A DNA stretch of 64,000 nt, from positions 248,001-312,000 of the forward strand of contig ABHI01000003.1 in NCBI GenBank assembly GCA_000171875.1. The letters are read 5' to 3'. The position numbers and the translations under genes are program-made. The DNA is from Flavobacteriales bacterium ALC-1. GTDB taxonomy: Bacteria > Bacteroidota > Bacteroidia > Flavobacteriales > Flavobacteriaceae. How positions within the stretch are numbered: the stretch's first letter is position 1; every line of letters begins with the position of its first letter. The notes beneath the pieces were generated by a model. That model was not told the origin of the DNA, searched no databases, and saw only the letters and a list, made by a program, of their open reading frames with translations. Of this stretch, positions 7,398 through 15,431 are shown one piece after another.

Positions 7398-7868
7398 TTA
7401 GCAACAGTTAGTGTTAGGTGCACAGCATGATGGTTCTTTTTGTAAATCCGAAAGTCTAACTTTGGGTTTTTGTTCTGGAATGCCACACACTTCTTGTGCT
7501 AAGCAAGTCGTTTGTTTGGTGGTTAATAGAAAGTTTTTACCATCAAAGTCTAGATTATATTTTCCTATGGTATCTCCTTGGTATTCTACTTCAATTTCTA
7601 AGTCACCAATGTTTAATACCTTCTCTGAAAGTTCAATAATATGAACTAATTTTTCAGGATGTAACCTATGATCATAATCATCAGCTTCCCAAAGTTGAAA
7701 GTTAACCACTTCTTCATGCCTTACTGTGCCGCCACAATCTATAAAGTCTTTAGTTATTTTACCTACTTCTGTAACATGAAAGTGGTTAGGAACCAATTCT
7801 CCGTTTGGTAATTGAAACGCGATGGTTTCTAATTGTTTTAATTTAGATTTTATTTCTGAGAGTTTCAT
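7398..7868 (-). CDS. DUF6428 family protein with cysteine-rich tail
   Basis: 156 aa, soluble. It begins MKLSEIKSKLKQLETIAFQL and contains HFHVTEVGKITKDFIDCGG and FQLWEADDYDHRLHPEKL, the hallmarks of DUF6428, a family found mainly in arsenic gene clusters. The C-terminus carries seven to eight cysteines in total, ending in EPSCCAPNTNCC with two vicinal pairs at 148-149 and 155-156. Vicinal thiols bind As(III) well, so an arsenite buffer, chaperone or sensor is plausible but untested. It lies 19 nt after the membrane protein gene. Confidence 0.85.
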   Translation of the reverse strand: MKLSEIKSKLKQLETIAFQLPNGELVPNHFHVTEVGKITKDFIDCGGTVRHEEVVNFQLWEADDYDHRLHPEKLVHIIELSEKVLNIGDLEIEVEYQGDTIGKYNLDFDGKNFLLTTKQTTCLAQEVCGIPEQKPKVRLSDLQKEPSCCAPNTNCC

Positions 7869-7887
7869 AATTATATGTTTTAAATTT

Positions 7888-8457
7888 TTAACAGCATGTT
7901 ATTTTTAATCGATTTGCATTCCAAAGTTGTTTTCCGAAATCGAATATTAGTAATAGATGAACAGCACCAAGTATAATAGCTCCAGGTAATATGTTTACAG
8001 CAATAAATTGAACAGTCTCATAGCTTTCAAACAACATGAATTCTGTAGAGTAGATTATGCCCTCAGAAGTAATTGTAGTCCGTGCAGCGATAATTAAAAC
8101 GATAGCTGCAAAATGAAGACTATTGGAGAATAGATGTACAATATATTCCCATTGCGGAAGCCCATTCATAAAATTTCTACTTTCCTTTTCAGAATATGCA
8201 TCTATACCTAGTACGATTAAATCAACAGCAACTAGAGTAAGTCCTATCCAAAAGCCAATAATACTTGTGTCTATAAATAATAAATAGACAATAAGAGGAA
8301 ATAGAATTGCTCTTGCGGTATGTGTTTTGTGTTCAAATAAACTTTCATCTCTATTAAAGAGTTCGTATTTCCATAGATGAAGATAAGCACCATCGTAAGT
8401 TGCTAATATCATAAAGCCAATTAGGCAAAGTATTGATAAAAAGAATAGAATTTCCAT
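7888..8457 (-). CDS. Unknown five-helix membrane protein of the ars operon, ending in Cys-Cys
   Basis: 189 aa. Hydrophobic stretches at about 2-21, 47-63, 67-86, 108-127 and 147-172 predict five membrane helices. Charged loops such as YELFNRDESLFEHKTHTAR and AYSEKESRNFMNGLPQWE are likely cytoplasmic or pore-lining. Histidines and acidic residues lie near the helices (HTAR, HLFSNSLHFAA, AVHLLLIFDFG). It ends LKITCC. I do not recognise the family and it does not look like ArsB, Acr3, ArsP or ArsJ. It is the second gene, 16 nt after arsR, so it is made early in the arsenic response. Confidence 0.8.
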   Translation of the reverse strand: MEILFFLSILCLIGFMILATYDGAYLHLWKYELFNRDESLFEHKTHTARAILFPLIVYLLFIDTSIIGFWIGLTLVAVDLIVLGIDAYSEKESRNFMNGLPQWEYIVHLFSNSLHFAAIVLIIAARTTITSEGIIYSTEFMLFESYETVQFIAVNILPGAIILGAVHLLLIFDFGKQLWNANRLKITCC

Positions 8458-8473
8458 AATTATTTTATTTAGT

Positions 8474-8800
8474 TTAGCAACAATTCATGTTTATATCTTG
8501 ATTTAAAAAATCTAAAATCACAGTTTTCATTTTTGACCAACTATCTTTATTAATGCAATAACAGACACTTGTACCTTCTATATTACCTTGTATAAGTCCA
8601 GTGGATTTCAGCTCTTTTAAATGCTGTGAAATCGTAGGCTGCGCTAAGCCAATCTCCTCAACCAAGTCTCCACAAATACAAGAATTAATCTTAAATAAAT
8701 GCTGTAAAATGGCAACTCTTGCAGGATGACCAAATGCCTTAGCAATTAAAGAAATCTGATTTTGTTGGTCTGTAAATATTTCGGCTTTAGTTAAACCCAT
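8474..8800 (-). CDS. arsR: ArsR-family metalloid-responsive repressor
   Basis: 108 aa winged helix. The recognition region is LVEEIGLAQPTISQHLKEL (46-64). Cys41 and Cys43 in SCICGDL match the As(III) site at the start of the DNA-binding helix in E. coli ArsR; further cysteine pairs lie at 80/82 (CYC) and at the very end (NCC, 107-108). It is the first gene of the operon and likely represses it by binding the palindrome 17 bp upstream. Release is expected on As(III) or Sb(III) binding. Confidence 0.95.
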   Translation of the reverse strand: MGLTKAEIFTDQQNQISLIAKAFGHPARVAILQHLFKINSCICGDLVEEIGLAQPTISQHLKELKSTGLIQGNIEGTSVCYCINKDSWSKMKTVILDFLNQDINMNCC

Positions 8801-8816
8801 AGTTAAATATATTATT

Positions 8817-8828
8817 ATATTGCAATAT
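8817..8828. promoter_or_regulatory. Candidate ArsR operator, 12-bp perfect palindrome
   Basis: ATATTGCAATAT is a perfect 12-bp palindrome centred 22 bp upstream of the arsR start, inside a run of TA-rich DNA. Position and symmetry suit a dimeric ArsR repressor overlapping the promoter. It also lies in the gap shared with the divergent DUF2911 gene (start 8983), which is far enough away to be independent. Confidence 0.5.
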
Positions 8829-8982
8829 TACGATTAATAAATTTAACTTTTATATGTTTTTATAAAAAAAGACGAATTTATAAAAGCAACAGTTTTTCAT
8901 TTTAAGGATTTGTTAACATTTAAAAGGTTGCTTAAGTCGTAACTTTATAGCTCATAAAAACTAACACTTAACACTATACAAA

Positions 8983-9828
8983 ATGAAGAAATTAGTACTA
9001 TTAGCTTTTGCGTTAACACTTATGTTTTCAGTAAATGCACAGATTAAAACACCAGCGCCAAGTCCAGCTGCTAAAATTGAGCAGGTTGTTGGCTTAACAG
9101 ATGTGTCTGTAGATTATTCGCGTCCTTCAATGCGCGGAAGAACAATATTTGGAGACTTAGTTCCTTACGGAAAAGTTTGGAGAACAGGTGCAAATGCTAG
9201 AACCAAAGTAACATTTAGCGATAATGTAACTGTTGGCGGCAAAGAACTTAAAGCTGGAACTTATGCAATTTTTACAATTCCACAAGCTAAATCTTGGGAG
9301 GTTGTTTTCTATACAGAATATGGTGGAGGTGGAGCTCCTGCAGAGTTAGACGAGTCTAAAGTGGCAGCTAGGGTTACAGCACAAGTATATCCTATAGAAA
9401 TGGATATACAATCTTTTACTATTTCTATTGATGATGTTACAAGTAGTTCTGCAGTTATTGGTATGATGTGGGAGAAAACATATGTGGGTGTAGAATTTAA
9501 GGTGCCAACGGACAAAACAGTTATGGCATCAATTGATAAGGCATTAGATGGCCCAGGTTTTAACGAATATTACGCTGCAGCTACATATTATATGAGTGAA
9601 GGTAAAGACGTTAATAAAGCGAAAATGTGGATAGATAAAGCTATGTCTATGACTGAAAAGCCACGTTTTTGGCAATTGCGTCAACAATCTTTAATCTATG
9701 CTAAAGCTGGAGATAAGAAAGGTGCAATTGAAATTGCAAAAAAATCATTAGCTGGTGCTAAAGAAAATAAAAATGCAGATTACGTAAAAATGAATGAAGA
9801 CTCTCTAAAAGAATGGGGAGCTATGTAG
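8983..9828 (+). CDS. DUF2911 domain secreted protein
   Basis: 281 aa. The N-terminal signal peptide MKKLVLLAFALTLMFSVNAQ ends in an AQ cleavage site. The DUF2911 core follows (about 25-165) with the family segments VDYSRPSMRGRTIFG, PYGKVWRTGANARTK and TYAIFTIP. The C-terminal part (about 175-281) is helical and repeat-like (YYMSEGKDVNKAKMWIDKAM, YAKAGDKKGAIEIAKKSL), as in tetratricopeptide repeats. It is a periplasmic protein of unknown function, common in Bacteroidota. It is a single gene between the divergent ars operon and a shared terminator. Confidence 0.92.
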   Translation: MKKLVLLAFALTLMFSVNAQIKTPAPSPAAKIEQVVGLTDVSVDYSRPSMRGRTIFGDLVPYGKVWRTGANARTKVTFSDNVTVGGKELKAGTYAIFTIPQAKSWEVVFYTEYGGGGAPAELDESKVAARVTAQVYPIEMDIQSFTISIDDVTSSSAVIGMMWEKTYVGVEFKVPTDKTVMASIDKALDGPGFNEYYAAATYYMSEGKDVNKAKMWIDKAMSMTEKPRFWQLRQQSLIYAKAGDKKGAIEIAKKSLAGAKENKNADYVKMNEDSLKEWGAM

Positions 9829-9848
9829 TCTTAATATATAAACAGTTT

Positions 9849-9879
9849 AAAAAAGCGCAATTTTAAATTGCGCTTTTTT
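9849..9879. terminator. Bidirectional intrinsic terminator
   Basis: GCGCAATTT and AAATTGCGC form a 9-bp stem around one T (9855-9873), flanked by A6 and T6, so it works on both strands. It separates the DUF2911 gene from the convergent Gfo/Idh gene, whose stop codon overlaps its right edge. Confidence 0.9.
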
Positions 9880-10856
9880 CATGAATAATTTAATCCTATT
9901 ATAGTTCTAACCTTGTCTATGGTCTTAATGAGTTGTTGACTTCGTTCAAAAGTCATAATATCACTTTTTGTCTTACCATCTCTAATCAACTGATTAAAAT
10001 GTTCAATTTCGTAACTGTAACCCAGAGTTTTATAATCGAAATTTTTAAGTTCCGTAACACCTTGATTATTAATTAGAGTTACTGATGTCGGTTCATGAAA
10101 ACGACCATTAATTTTAATACGACCTTCTTCGCAATGAAAAATAGCTTCTGTTTTGGTTTCTTCAAGAAGTGTACTTTTTAAAATAGCTTTAGCCTTTTCA
10201 TAGTGAAATATCATTTTACATTCTGAATCAGCCCCTGTGTCAAAGAAACTAGCTTCTGCCTCAATAGAATTGGGCTCACCTAAAGTCGATAAAGTTAGAA
10301 ATATTGGGTAAATCCCAATATCTAATAAACTACCTCCTCCTAATCGTTTGTCAAATACTCTTGAAGTTTCATCATATTGAGGGTGAAAACCAAAATCAGC
10401 TTCTAGTTGTATAACTTCTCCAAAGTGTTTTTCTTTTATAAGCTTTTGGACATATTGGAAATGAGGCAAAAAAGCTGTCCAAATAGCTTCCATCAACAAG
10501 GTGTTATTCGCTTTTGCCATTTGAATCATTGCCTCAACTTCTGTTAGGTTCATAGCAAATGGCTTCTCACATAATACAGGCTTTCTTTGTTCTAAACAAA
10601 GTAATGTGTGCGATTTATGAAAACTATGAGGTGTTGCAATATATATAGCATCTATATTAGAATCAGCTACCAATTCTTCATAACTTCCATAGGCTATAGA
10701 TGCGTTAAATTCTGAAGCAAATTTTTTAGCTTTCTCAGCATTCCGAGAAGCAATACTACGTAATTCTGTGTTAGAAATAGTTTGTAAATCCTTAGCAAAC
10801 TTTTTTGCAATTTTACCTGCACCTATAATTCCCCAACGAACCACTTTAGGCTTCAT
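9879..10856 (-). CDS. Gfo/Idh/MocA family NAD(P)-dependent oxidoreductase
   Basis: 325 aa. Rossmann motif GIIGAGKIAKKFAKDL (9-24), then YIATPHSFH and the family hallmark CEKPFAMN (lysine of EKP), with the dimer domain from about 125 on and GGGSLLDIGIYP in the substrate site. Members oxidise or reduce sugars, inositols or dihydrodiols. It is the last gene of a four-gene set with symporter, 39-aa peptide and PIG-L deacetylase (5 nt after the symporter), so a sugar-type substrate imported by that symporter is likely (inference). Confidence 0.93.
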   Translation of the reverse strand: MKPKVVRWGIIGAGKIAKKFAKDLQTISNTELRSIASRNAEKAKKFASEFNASIAYGSYEELVADSNIDAIYIATPHSFHKSHTLLCLEQRKPVLCEKPFAMNLTEVEAMIQMAKANNTLLMEAIWTAFLPHFQYVQKLIKEKHFGEVIQLEADFGFHPQYDETSRVFDKRLGGGSLLDIGIYPIFLTLSTLGEPNSIEAEASFFDTGADSECKMIFHYEKAKAILKSTLLEETKTEAIFHCEEGRIKINGRFHEPTSVTLINNQGVTELKNFDYKTLGYSYEIEHFNQLIRDGKTKSDIMTFERSQQLIKTIDKVRTIIGLNYS

Positions 10857-10861
10857 GTATT

Positions 10862-12682
10862 TTAAGTTTTTTTAGGTGATGCTGTTTGTAATATATTAGC
10901 AATAAAAATTACGACGACACAGCCAATAAGATTCAGCCATAGATAAGGTAAGTTGATAATATCTGCATTGTCTAAGAAGTATAAGGCTATTATAATAACT
11001 TGCGTAATAAGTGCTCCAATAAACACAGCATTGCCTCTTATATATTTAAAGAAAAATGCTAAAAGGAAAATACCTAATACATTTCCATAGAAAATAGATC
11101 CTATAATATTAACTAATTGAATTAAATTTTCAGCAAGATTGGCGAAGCATGCAATAATAATAGCAACAATTCCCCAGCCAAAAGTAAACCACTTGGTCAT
11201 ATTTACCATATGAGTTTCACCTTTGTCTTCTTTTAAATTTCGCCCATATAAATCTATTGCTGTAATTGTTGCTAATGCATTTATTTCAGAAGCTGTTGAA
11301 GACATCGCCGCTGAAAGAATTACAGCCAATAACAATCCTATTAAACCTTTTGGTAAATTGTTTAATATAAATCGAATGAACATATAATCTCTATCATTGG
11401 TCTGTGTGTCTTTTGCTGCATCCTTATATAAAGTAGTCAATTCTTCTGATTTTTCTTTATAGGCTTCACTTTTTGAATTGAGTTTTAATTCATCAACTTC
11501 TTTTTGAAGTTTAGTATAGTTTTCCCGGTATTCTAGGTCGACAGCTTTTTTTATTAGGAATTTAGATTCTAAACGATAGGTTTTTTCTATGCTATCTATT
11601 GCAAATAGTTTTGATTTTAAACTTGGGTCATCATTTTTAGAATAGGCTAAACTCAATCTTTGCTTCATATCAAAAAGTTCAGCTTGCTTATCTTGAAGTA
11701 CTCTATAATCATTACCATATTCTGATGCTAAAACCGTCTGTGTAGAAGCATCTATAAAATTTAATGGTGATGGATTAAATTGATAGAATACAAACACCAT
11801 AACACCAACTAAAAGAATAAAAAATTGCATAGGCACTTTTAGTAAACCATTAAAAAGCAATCCCATTTGCATTTCTTTCATTGACTTTCCTGAAAGGTAA
11901 CGTTGTACTTGACTTTGATCTGTGCCAAAGTAAGACAGCATTAAAAATGTACCGCCAATAAGTCCTGTCCAAACGGTATATCTGTTTTCTAAATCAAAAG
12001 AAAAATCTAAAATTTGCATTTTGCCAGTTGCACCAGCAATATCAATAGCATCAGTAAAGGAAACATCACTAGGAAACTTATTGATAATAATATATAATGC
12101 AGCCAACATCCCAGCAAAAATGACAAACATCTGTTGCTTTTGCGTTACGGTTACTGCTTTAGTGCCACCAGAAACAGTATAAATAATGACTAAAACACCA
12201 ATGACAATGTTAAGGGTTACAATGTTCCATCCTAAAACTACAGAAAGTATAATGGCTGGAGCAAAAATGGTTATTCCGGCGGCCAATCCACGTTGAATTA
12301 AGAATAGAATAGCAGTAAGGCTTCGCGTTTTTAAATCGAATCGATCTTCTAGAAACTCGTAGGCTGTATATACTTTTAGACGATGATAGAGTGGAATAAA
12401 GACCAAGCATATAATCACCATAGCAATTGGTAGTCCAAAGTAAAATTGAACAAATCCCATGCCGTCAGAGAATGCCTGACCAGTTGTGGATAAAAATGTA
12501 ATAGCACTGGCTTGTGTTGCCATAACGGACAATCCGATGGTCCACCATTTTGTAGAGTTACCTCCTTTTATATAGTCTTGTGCGTTTTTACGACCTCTTG
12601 TTTTCCAAGTGCCATAACCAACGATTGTGGCTAAGGTGACAATTAAAACGGTCCAATCAATCCAATCTAAAGTTTGCTGCAT
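10862..12682 (-). CDS. Sodium:solute symporter (SSS family) with a helical insert
   Basis: 606 aa, with about 13 membrane helices. The N-terminal SSS signature KWWTIGLSVMATQASAITFL is at 45-64, and YFGTDQSQVQRYLSGKS marks the core. Residues of about 305-415 form a hydrophilic, Lys/Glu-rich helical stretch between two membrane helices, not present in short members such as vSGLT, so the protein is longer than the usual 500-550 aa. The substrate is probably a sugar or sugar derivative given the PIG-L and Gfo/Idh neighbours. Its ATG follows the 39-aa gene by 4 nt. Confidence 0.93.
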   Translation of the reverse strand: MQQTLDWIDWTVLIVTLATIVGYGTWKTRGRKNAQDYIKGGNSTKWWTIGLSVMATQASAITFLSTTGQAFSDGMGFVQFYFGLPIAMVIICLVFIPLYHRLKVYTAYEFLEDRFDLKTRSLTAILFLIQRGLAAGITIFAPAIILSVVLGWNIVTLNIVIGVLVIIYTVSGGTKAVTVTQKQQMFVIFAGMLAALYIIINKFPSDVSFTDAIDIAGATGKMQILDFSFDLENRYTVWTGLIGGTFLMLSYFGTDQSQVQRYLSGKSMKEMQMGLLFNGLLKVPMQFFILLVGVMVFVFYQFNPSPLNFIDASTQTVLASEYGNDYRVLQDKQAELFDMKQRLSLAYSKNDDPSLKSKLFAIDSIEKTYRLESKFLIKKAVDLEYRENYTKLQKEVDELKLNSKSEAYKEKSEELTTLYKDAAKDTQTNDRDYMFIRFILNNLPKGLIGLLLAVILSAAMSSTASEINALATITAIDLYGRNLKEDKGETHMVNMTKWFTFGWGIVAIIIACFANLAENLIQLVNIIGSIFYGNVLGIFLLAFFFKYIRGNAVFIGALITQVIIIALYFLDNADIINLPYLWLNLIGCVVVIFIANILQTASPKKT

Positions 12683-12686
12683 AGGT

Positions 12687-12806
12687 TTACGCGAATGATG
12701 CGGTTATAAAGTAAAAGAGTACAATGTATAAGGCGTTAGCAATTAATACAATAGTGTACATCTTATTCCATTTTTGTTTTTCTTGTGGTTGGTTTTGATT
12801 GTGCAT
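12687..12806 (-). CDS. 39-aa single-span membrane peptide, probable symporter partner
   Basis: The product is MHNQNQPQEKQKWNKMYTIV followed by LIANALYIVLFYFITASFA. A short charged N-terminal segment precedes one membrane helix (about 16-37). It lies between PIG-L (18 nt) and the symporter (4 nt), in the same orientation. Small membrane peptides next to SSS transporters are known in other groups (for example DUF997 with PanF, DUF4212 with other SSS genes), so a small subunit is a fair guess. I recall similar peptides beside SSS genes in Bacteroidota. Confidence 0.7.
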   Translation of the reverse strand: MHNQNQPQEKQKWNKMYTIVLIANALYIVLFYFITASFA

Positions 12807-12824
12807 ATTAATCAGGGTTAGTTG

Positions 12825-15344
12825 TTAGTTTTTTAATTGTGTTGTATTTTCTTTTCCAGCGGAAAGTAGATTGGCAAATAGCCTGTAAGCTCCAGAAACA
12901 CCTGCTGGAAATTCTCTAAAGAAGCTCAAGCCTGTATAGATGTAATTTCCTTTTCCGTATTTGGCAACCAATAGCGCTCCTTCTTTTGAAGATTCACCTT
13001 TATCATTTGCAGCGAGTAGTGGAATAAATTCCTCTGACCACTCATTAGGAAAATATAAACCACGTTCTTGTACCCAACCTTCAAAATCTTGGATGGTGAT
13101 TTTATTTGGGAAATTAAGAACAGGATGATTAGGTTCTAAAATTCTTACTAAAGCATTTTCGTCAGTAACCCTGTCTCTCGATAATTTTAAATCGTAAGGT
13201 GCAAGATTATCTACTTTTATGCGTCTGCTCGTATTATATTGAATCACTAAATTTCCACCTTCTTTTACGTAATCCAATAAGAATTTTTGTTTAAATTTTA
13301 ATTCGTCAACAATATTGTAGGCTCTAATTCCAACGACAATAGCATCAAAATTAGACAGATTTTCGGGTGAAATTTGCTCTGGTTTAATAATGGTAACATT
13401 ATAACCAATTTGTCTTAAACTTTCAGGTACCACATCACCAGCACCTTCTATATAACCAATATTGTCGCCTCGTTTTTCAATATCTAAACGCACTACTTTA
13501 CTTTCGCTTGGCATTAAAACGGTTTGAAACGGAATATGCTCATAATCAATTTCAATTAACTCATCAGTATAGAATTCACCATTGATATTCACCATTGGAG
13601 TAATTAAACCTTCGCTTTTACCTTTTGGAGGTATAACGGTAAAGACTATTTTTTGGACATCTCCTTTATTGGCAATTTCAACCTTTTGCTTTTGAGGATA
13701 CACACTCCAATCATTTGGATATGCCATTTGTACATAACCTTCAATAGCATCACGACCAGCTTTTACAATAATTTCAATCTCTTTTTGCTGGTCATTTTCA
13801 AAAATGAAAACTTTATCGCTAATGCTTGCTGATACTTCAGGAATAATCTCAAAAGGTCTATATAACTCGCCTTTATCTGGTTTAGAATAGCGATACACCA
13901 CAGGTTTTGTAATAGTGATTGGTGTGCCTTCAATATTCAAATTAAAATCCACAAAAACTACTCTTGGTGTTTCTGGTAAGCCAATTAAATCTTGATATTC
14001 TACATGGTACATACCTAATGTACTGTTATTGTTCAACCAATATGGTGCAGTATAAGCCATGTTGTTAGGAATTGTAATCCCTTCTTCAAAATTTAAACGT
14101 TTGTTTTCAGGCAGTTCCATATTTTTTGAAACACCCTTATGAAGTGTAGACAGGTTATAAGAAACTAAATTGATTTTTGCATTACTTCGATTTAAGACTT
14201 CCATACGAAGTGCAACATCCGAATTTGGTGATGCTTGAGGTGAATTCGCTGAAACTTCTAAATACAAACCAGTACAAGCTTCAATAATAGATTTTAGTTC
14301 TTTTGTTTTTATGATTTTCCAATGTTTGTTTTTTACATTTTGAAGCAATTTATAGGCTTCTAGAAGTTGTGGTAAATGTGATGCAGGATTTACAAAATTG
14401 AAATTTGCCTCCACCTCAGACATAATGTTTCCAACGGCTTGTCCTCCTTCGACTCTATTCCAAGAGGTATCAATACCAGCAAAGACATCATTACTATCAT
14501 CTAAAGGATCACCTTTTAGAAATTCAATATATTCTTTTTGAGCACCACGTGTTGTTACACGACCAAACCCTTGACATAAATGCTGACTACTTGCCAAAGA
14601 AGCGACTTCGTTATTAGACATGCCTTTAGTTGGATAATAGACTCCAATATCGAAGTTTAGCATGTTGCTTTTATCCACCTTATCAAATTCTTCCCGACTT
14701 CCATAACGCCACCAAGACGTATTGTAAAATAAACGTTTGGGTTGCCAAGTTTCAGTAAGTTCTAATTGACTACTGTACTTTGATGCATTATTAGCCAAAT
14801 CAAAAGCTTCCATGCTTAACATAGCTGAACTTGTATGATGACCATGTGTTTTACCAGCTCTTCTATGGTCAAAACGGTTAATGATAATATCTGGTTTGAA
14901 TTCACGAATAGCCCAAACCACATCAGAAAGCACATCGTCTTTATTCCAAATTTCTAAAGTTTCGTCTGGATGCTTTGAGTATCCAAAATCGTTTGCTCTG
15001 GTAAAACGTTGCTCACCACCATCAATACGTCTGGCAGCTAATAGTTCTTGCGTTCTAATAACACCTAAAAGTTCTCTAATCTCTGGACCAATTAAGTTTT
15101 GTCCACCATCACCACGAGTTAATGATAAATAGGCAGTACGAGCTTTAACATGGTTAGACATATACGAAATTAAACGCGTGTTCTCATCATCTGGATGTGC
15201 GGCAATATAGAGTACTGACCCCAAAACATTTAGTTTTTGAACAGCTTCATATATTTCTGAAGAATTAAGTTTTTTAGGTTGTTGTGCTTGTAGTGAAACT
15301 ATGGTGCTTATAAAAAGCAAAAGACAGAGTCTAATCTGATACAT
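12825..15344 (-). CDS. Secreted PIG-L family deacetylase with C-terminal amidotransferase-like domain
   Basis: 839 aa with a signal peptide ending in LQAQ. The PIG-L/LmbE zinc motif AAHPDDENT lies at about 49-57, and RAGKTHGHHTSS supplies further ligands. Two beta-sandwich-like stretches (about 370-620) follow, one with the NEW3-like pattern EGYVQMAYPNDWSVYP. The last 200 residues (NLSNFDAIVVGIRAYN, GNLVIQYNTS, YTGLSFFREFPAGV) look like a ThuA/glutamine-amidotransferase-type fold. It probably removes acetyl groups from amino sugars in the periplasm. It is the first gene of the operon with the symporter. Confidence 0.9.
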   Translation of the reverse strand: MYQIRLCLLLFISTIVSLQAQQPKKLNSSEIYEAVQKLNVLGSVLYIAAHPDDENTRLISYMSNHVKARTAYLSLTRGDGGQNLIGPEIRELLGVIRTQELLAARRIDGGEQRFTRANDFGYSKHPDETLEIWNKDDVLSDVVWAIREFKPDIIINRFDHRRAGKTHGHHTSSAMLSMEAFDLANNASKYSSQLELTETWQPKRLFYNTSWWRYGSREEFDKVDKSNMLNFDIGVYYPTKGMSNNEVASLASSQHLCQGFGRVTTRGAQKEYIEFLKGDPLDDSNDVFAGIDTSWNRVEGGQAVGNIMSEVEANFNFVNPASHLPQLLEAYKLLQNVKNKHWKIIKTKELKSIIEACTGLYLEVSANSPQASPNSDVALRMEVLNRSNAKINLVSYNLSTLHKGVSKNMELPENKRLNFEEGITIPNNMAYTAPYWLNNNSTLGMYHVEYQDLIGLPETPRVVFVDFNLNIEGTPITITKPVVYRYSKPDKGELYRPFEIIPEVSASISDKVFIFENDQQKEIEIIVKAGRDAIEGYVQMAYPNDWSVYPQKQKVEIANKGDVQKIVFTVIPPKGKSEGLITPMVNINGEFYTDELIEIDYEHIPFQTVLMPSESKVVRLDIEKRGDNIGYIEGAGDVVPESLRQIGYNVTIIKPEQISPENLSNFDAIVVGIRAYNIVDELKFKQKFLLDYVKEGGNLVIQYNTSRRIKVDNLAPYDLKLSRDRVTDENALVRILEPNHPVLNFPNKITIQDFEGWVQERGLYFPNEWSEEFIPLLAANDKGESSKEGALLVAKYGKGNYIYTGLSFFREFPAGVSGAYRLFANLLSAGKENTTQLKN

Positions 15345-15431
15345 GAGGTTATTAGTTAGTTGCTCCTCAAATATAGGAAAGTTAGTTGCTTATAGCCTTT
15401 TTTTAGGTTTTGTTTAACGGTTTGTTTATCT

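Noticed and set aside
5541..8800. Recent horizontal transfer of the ars operon
   Set aside because: Base composition and start usage look like the neighbours, and no integrase, transposase or tRNA flanks it.
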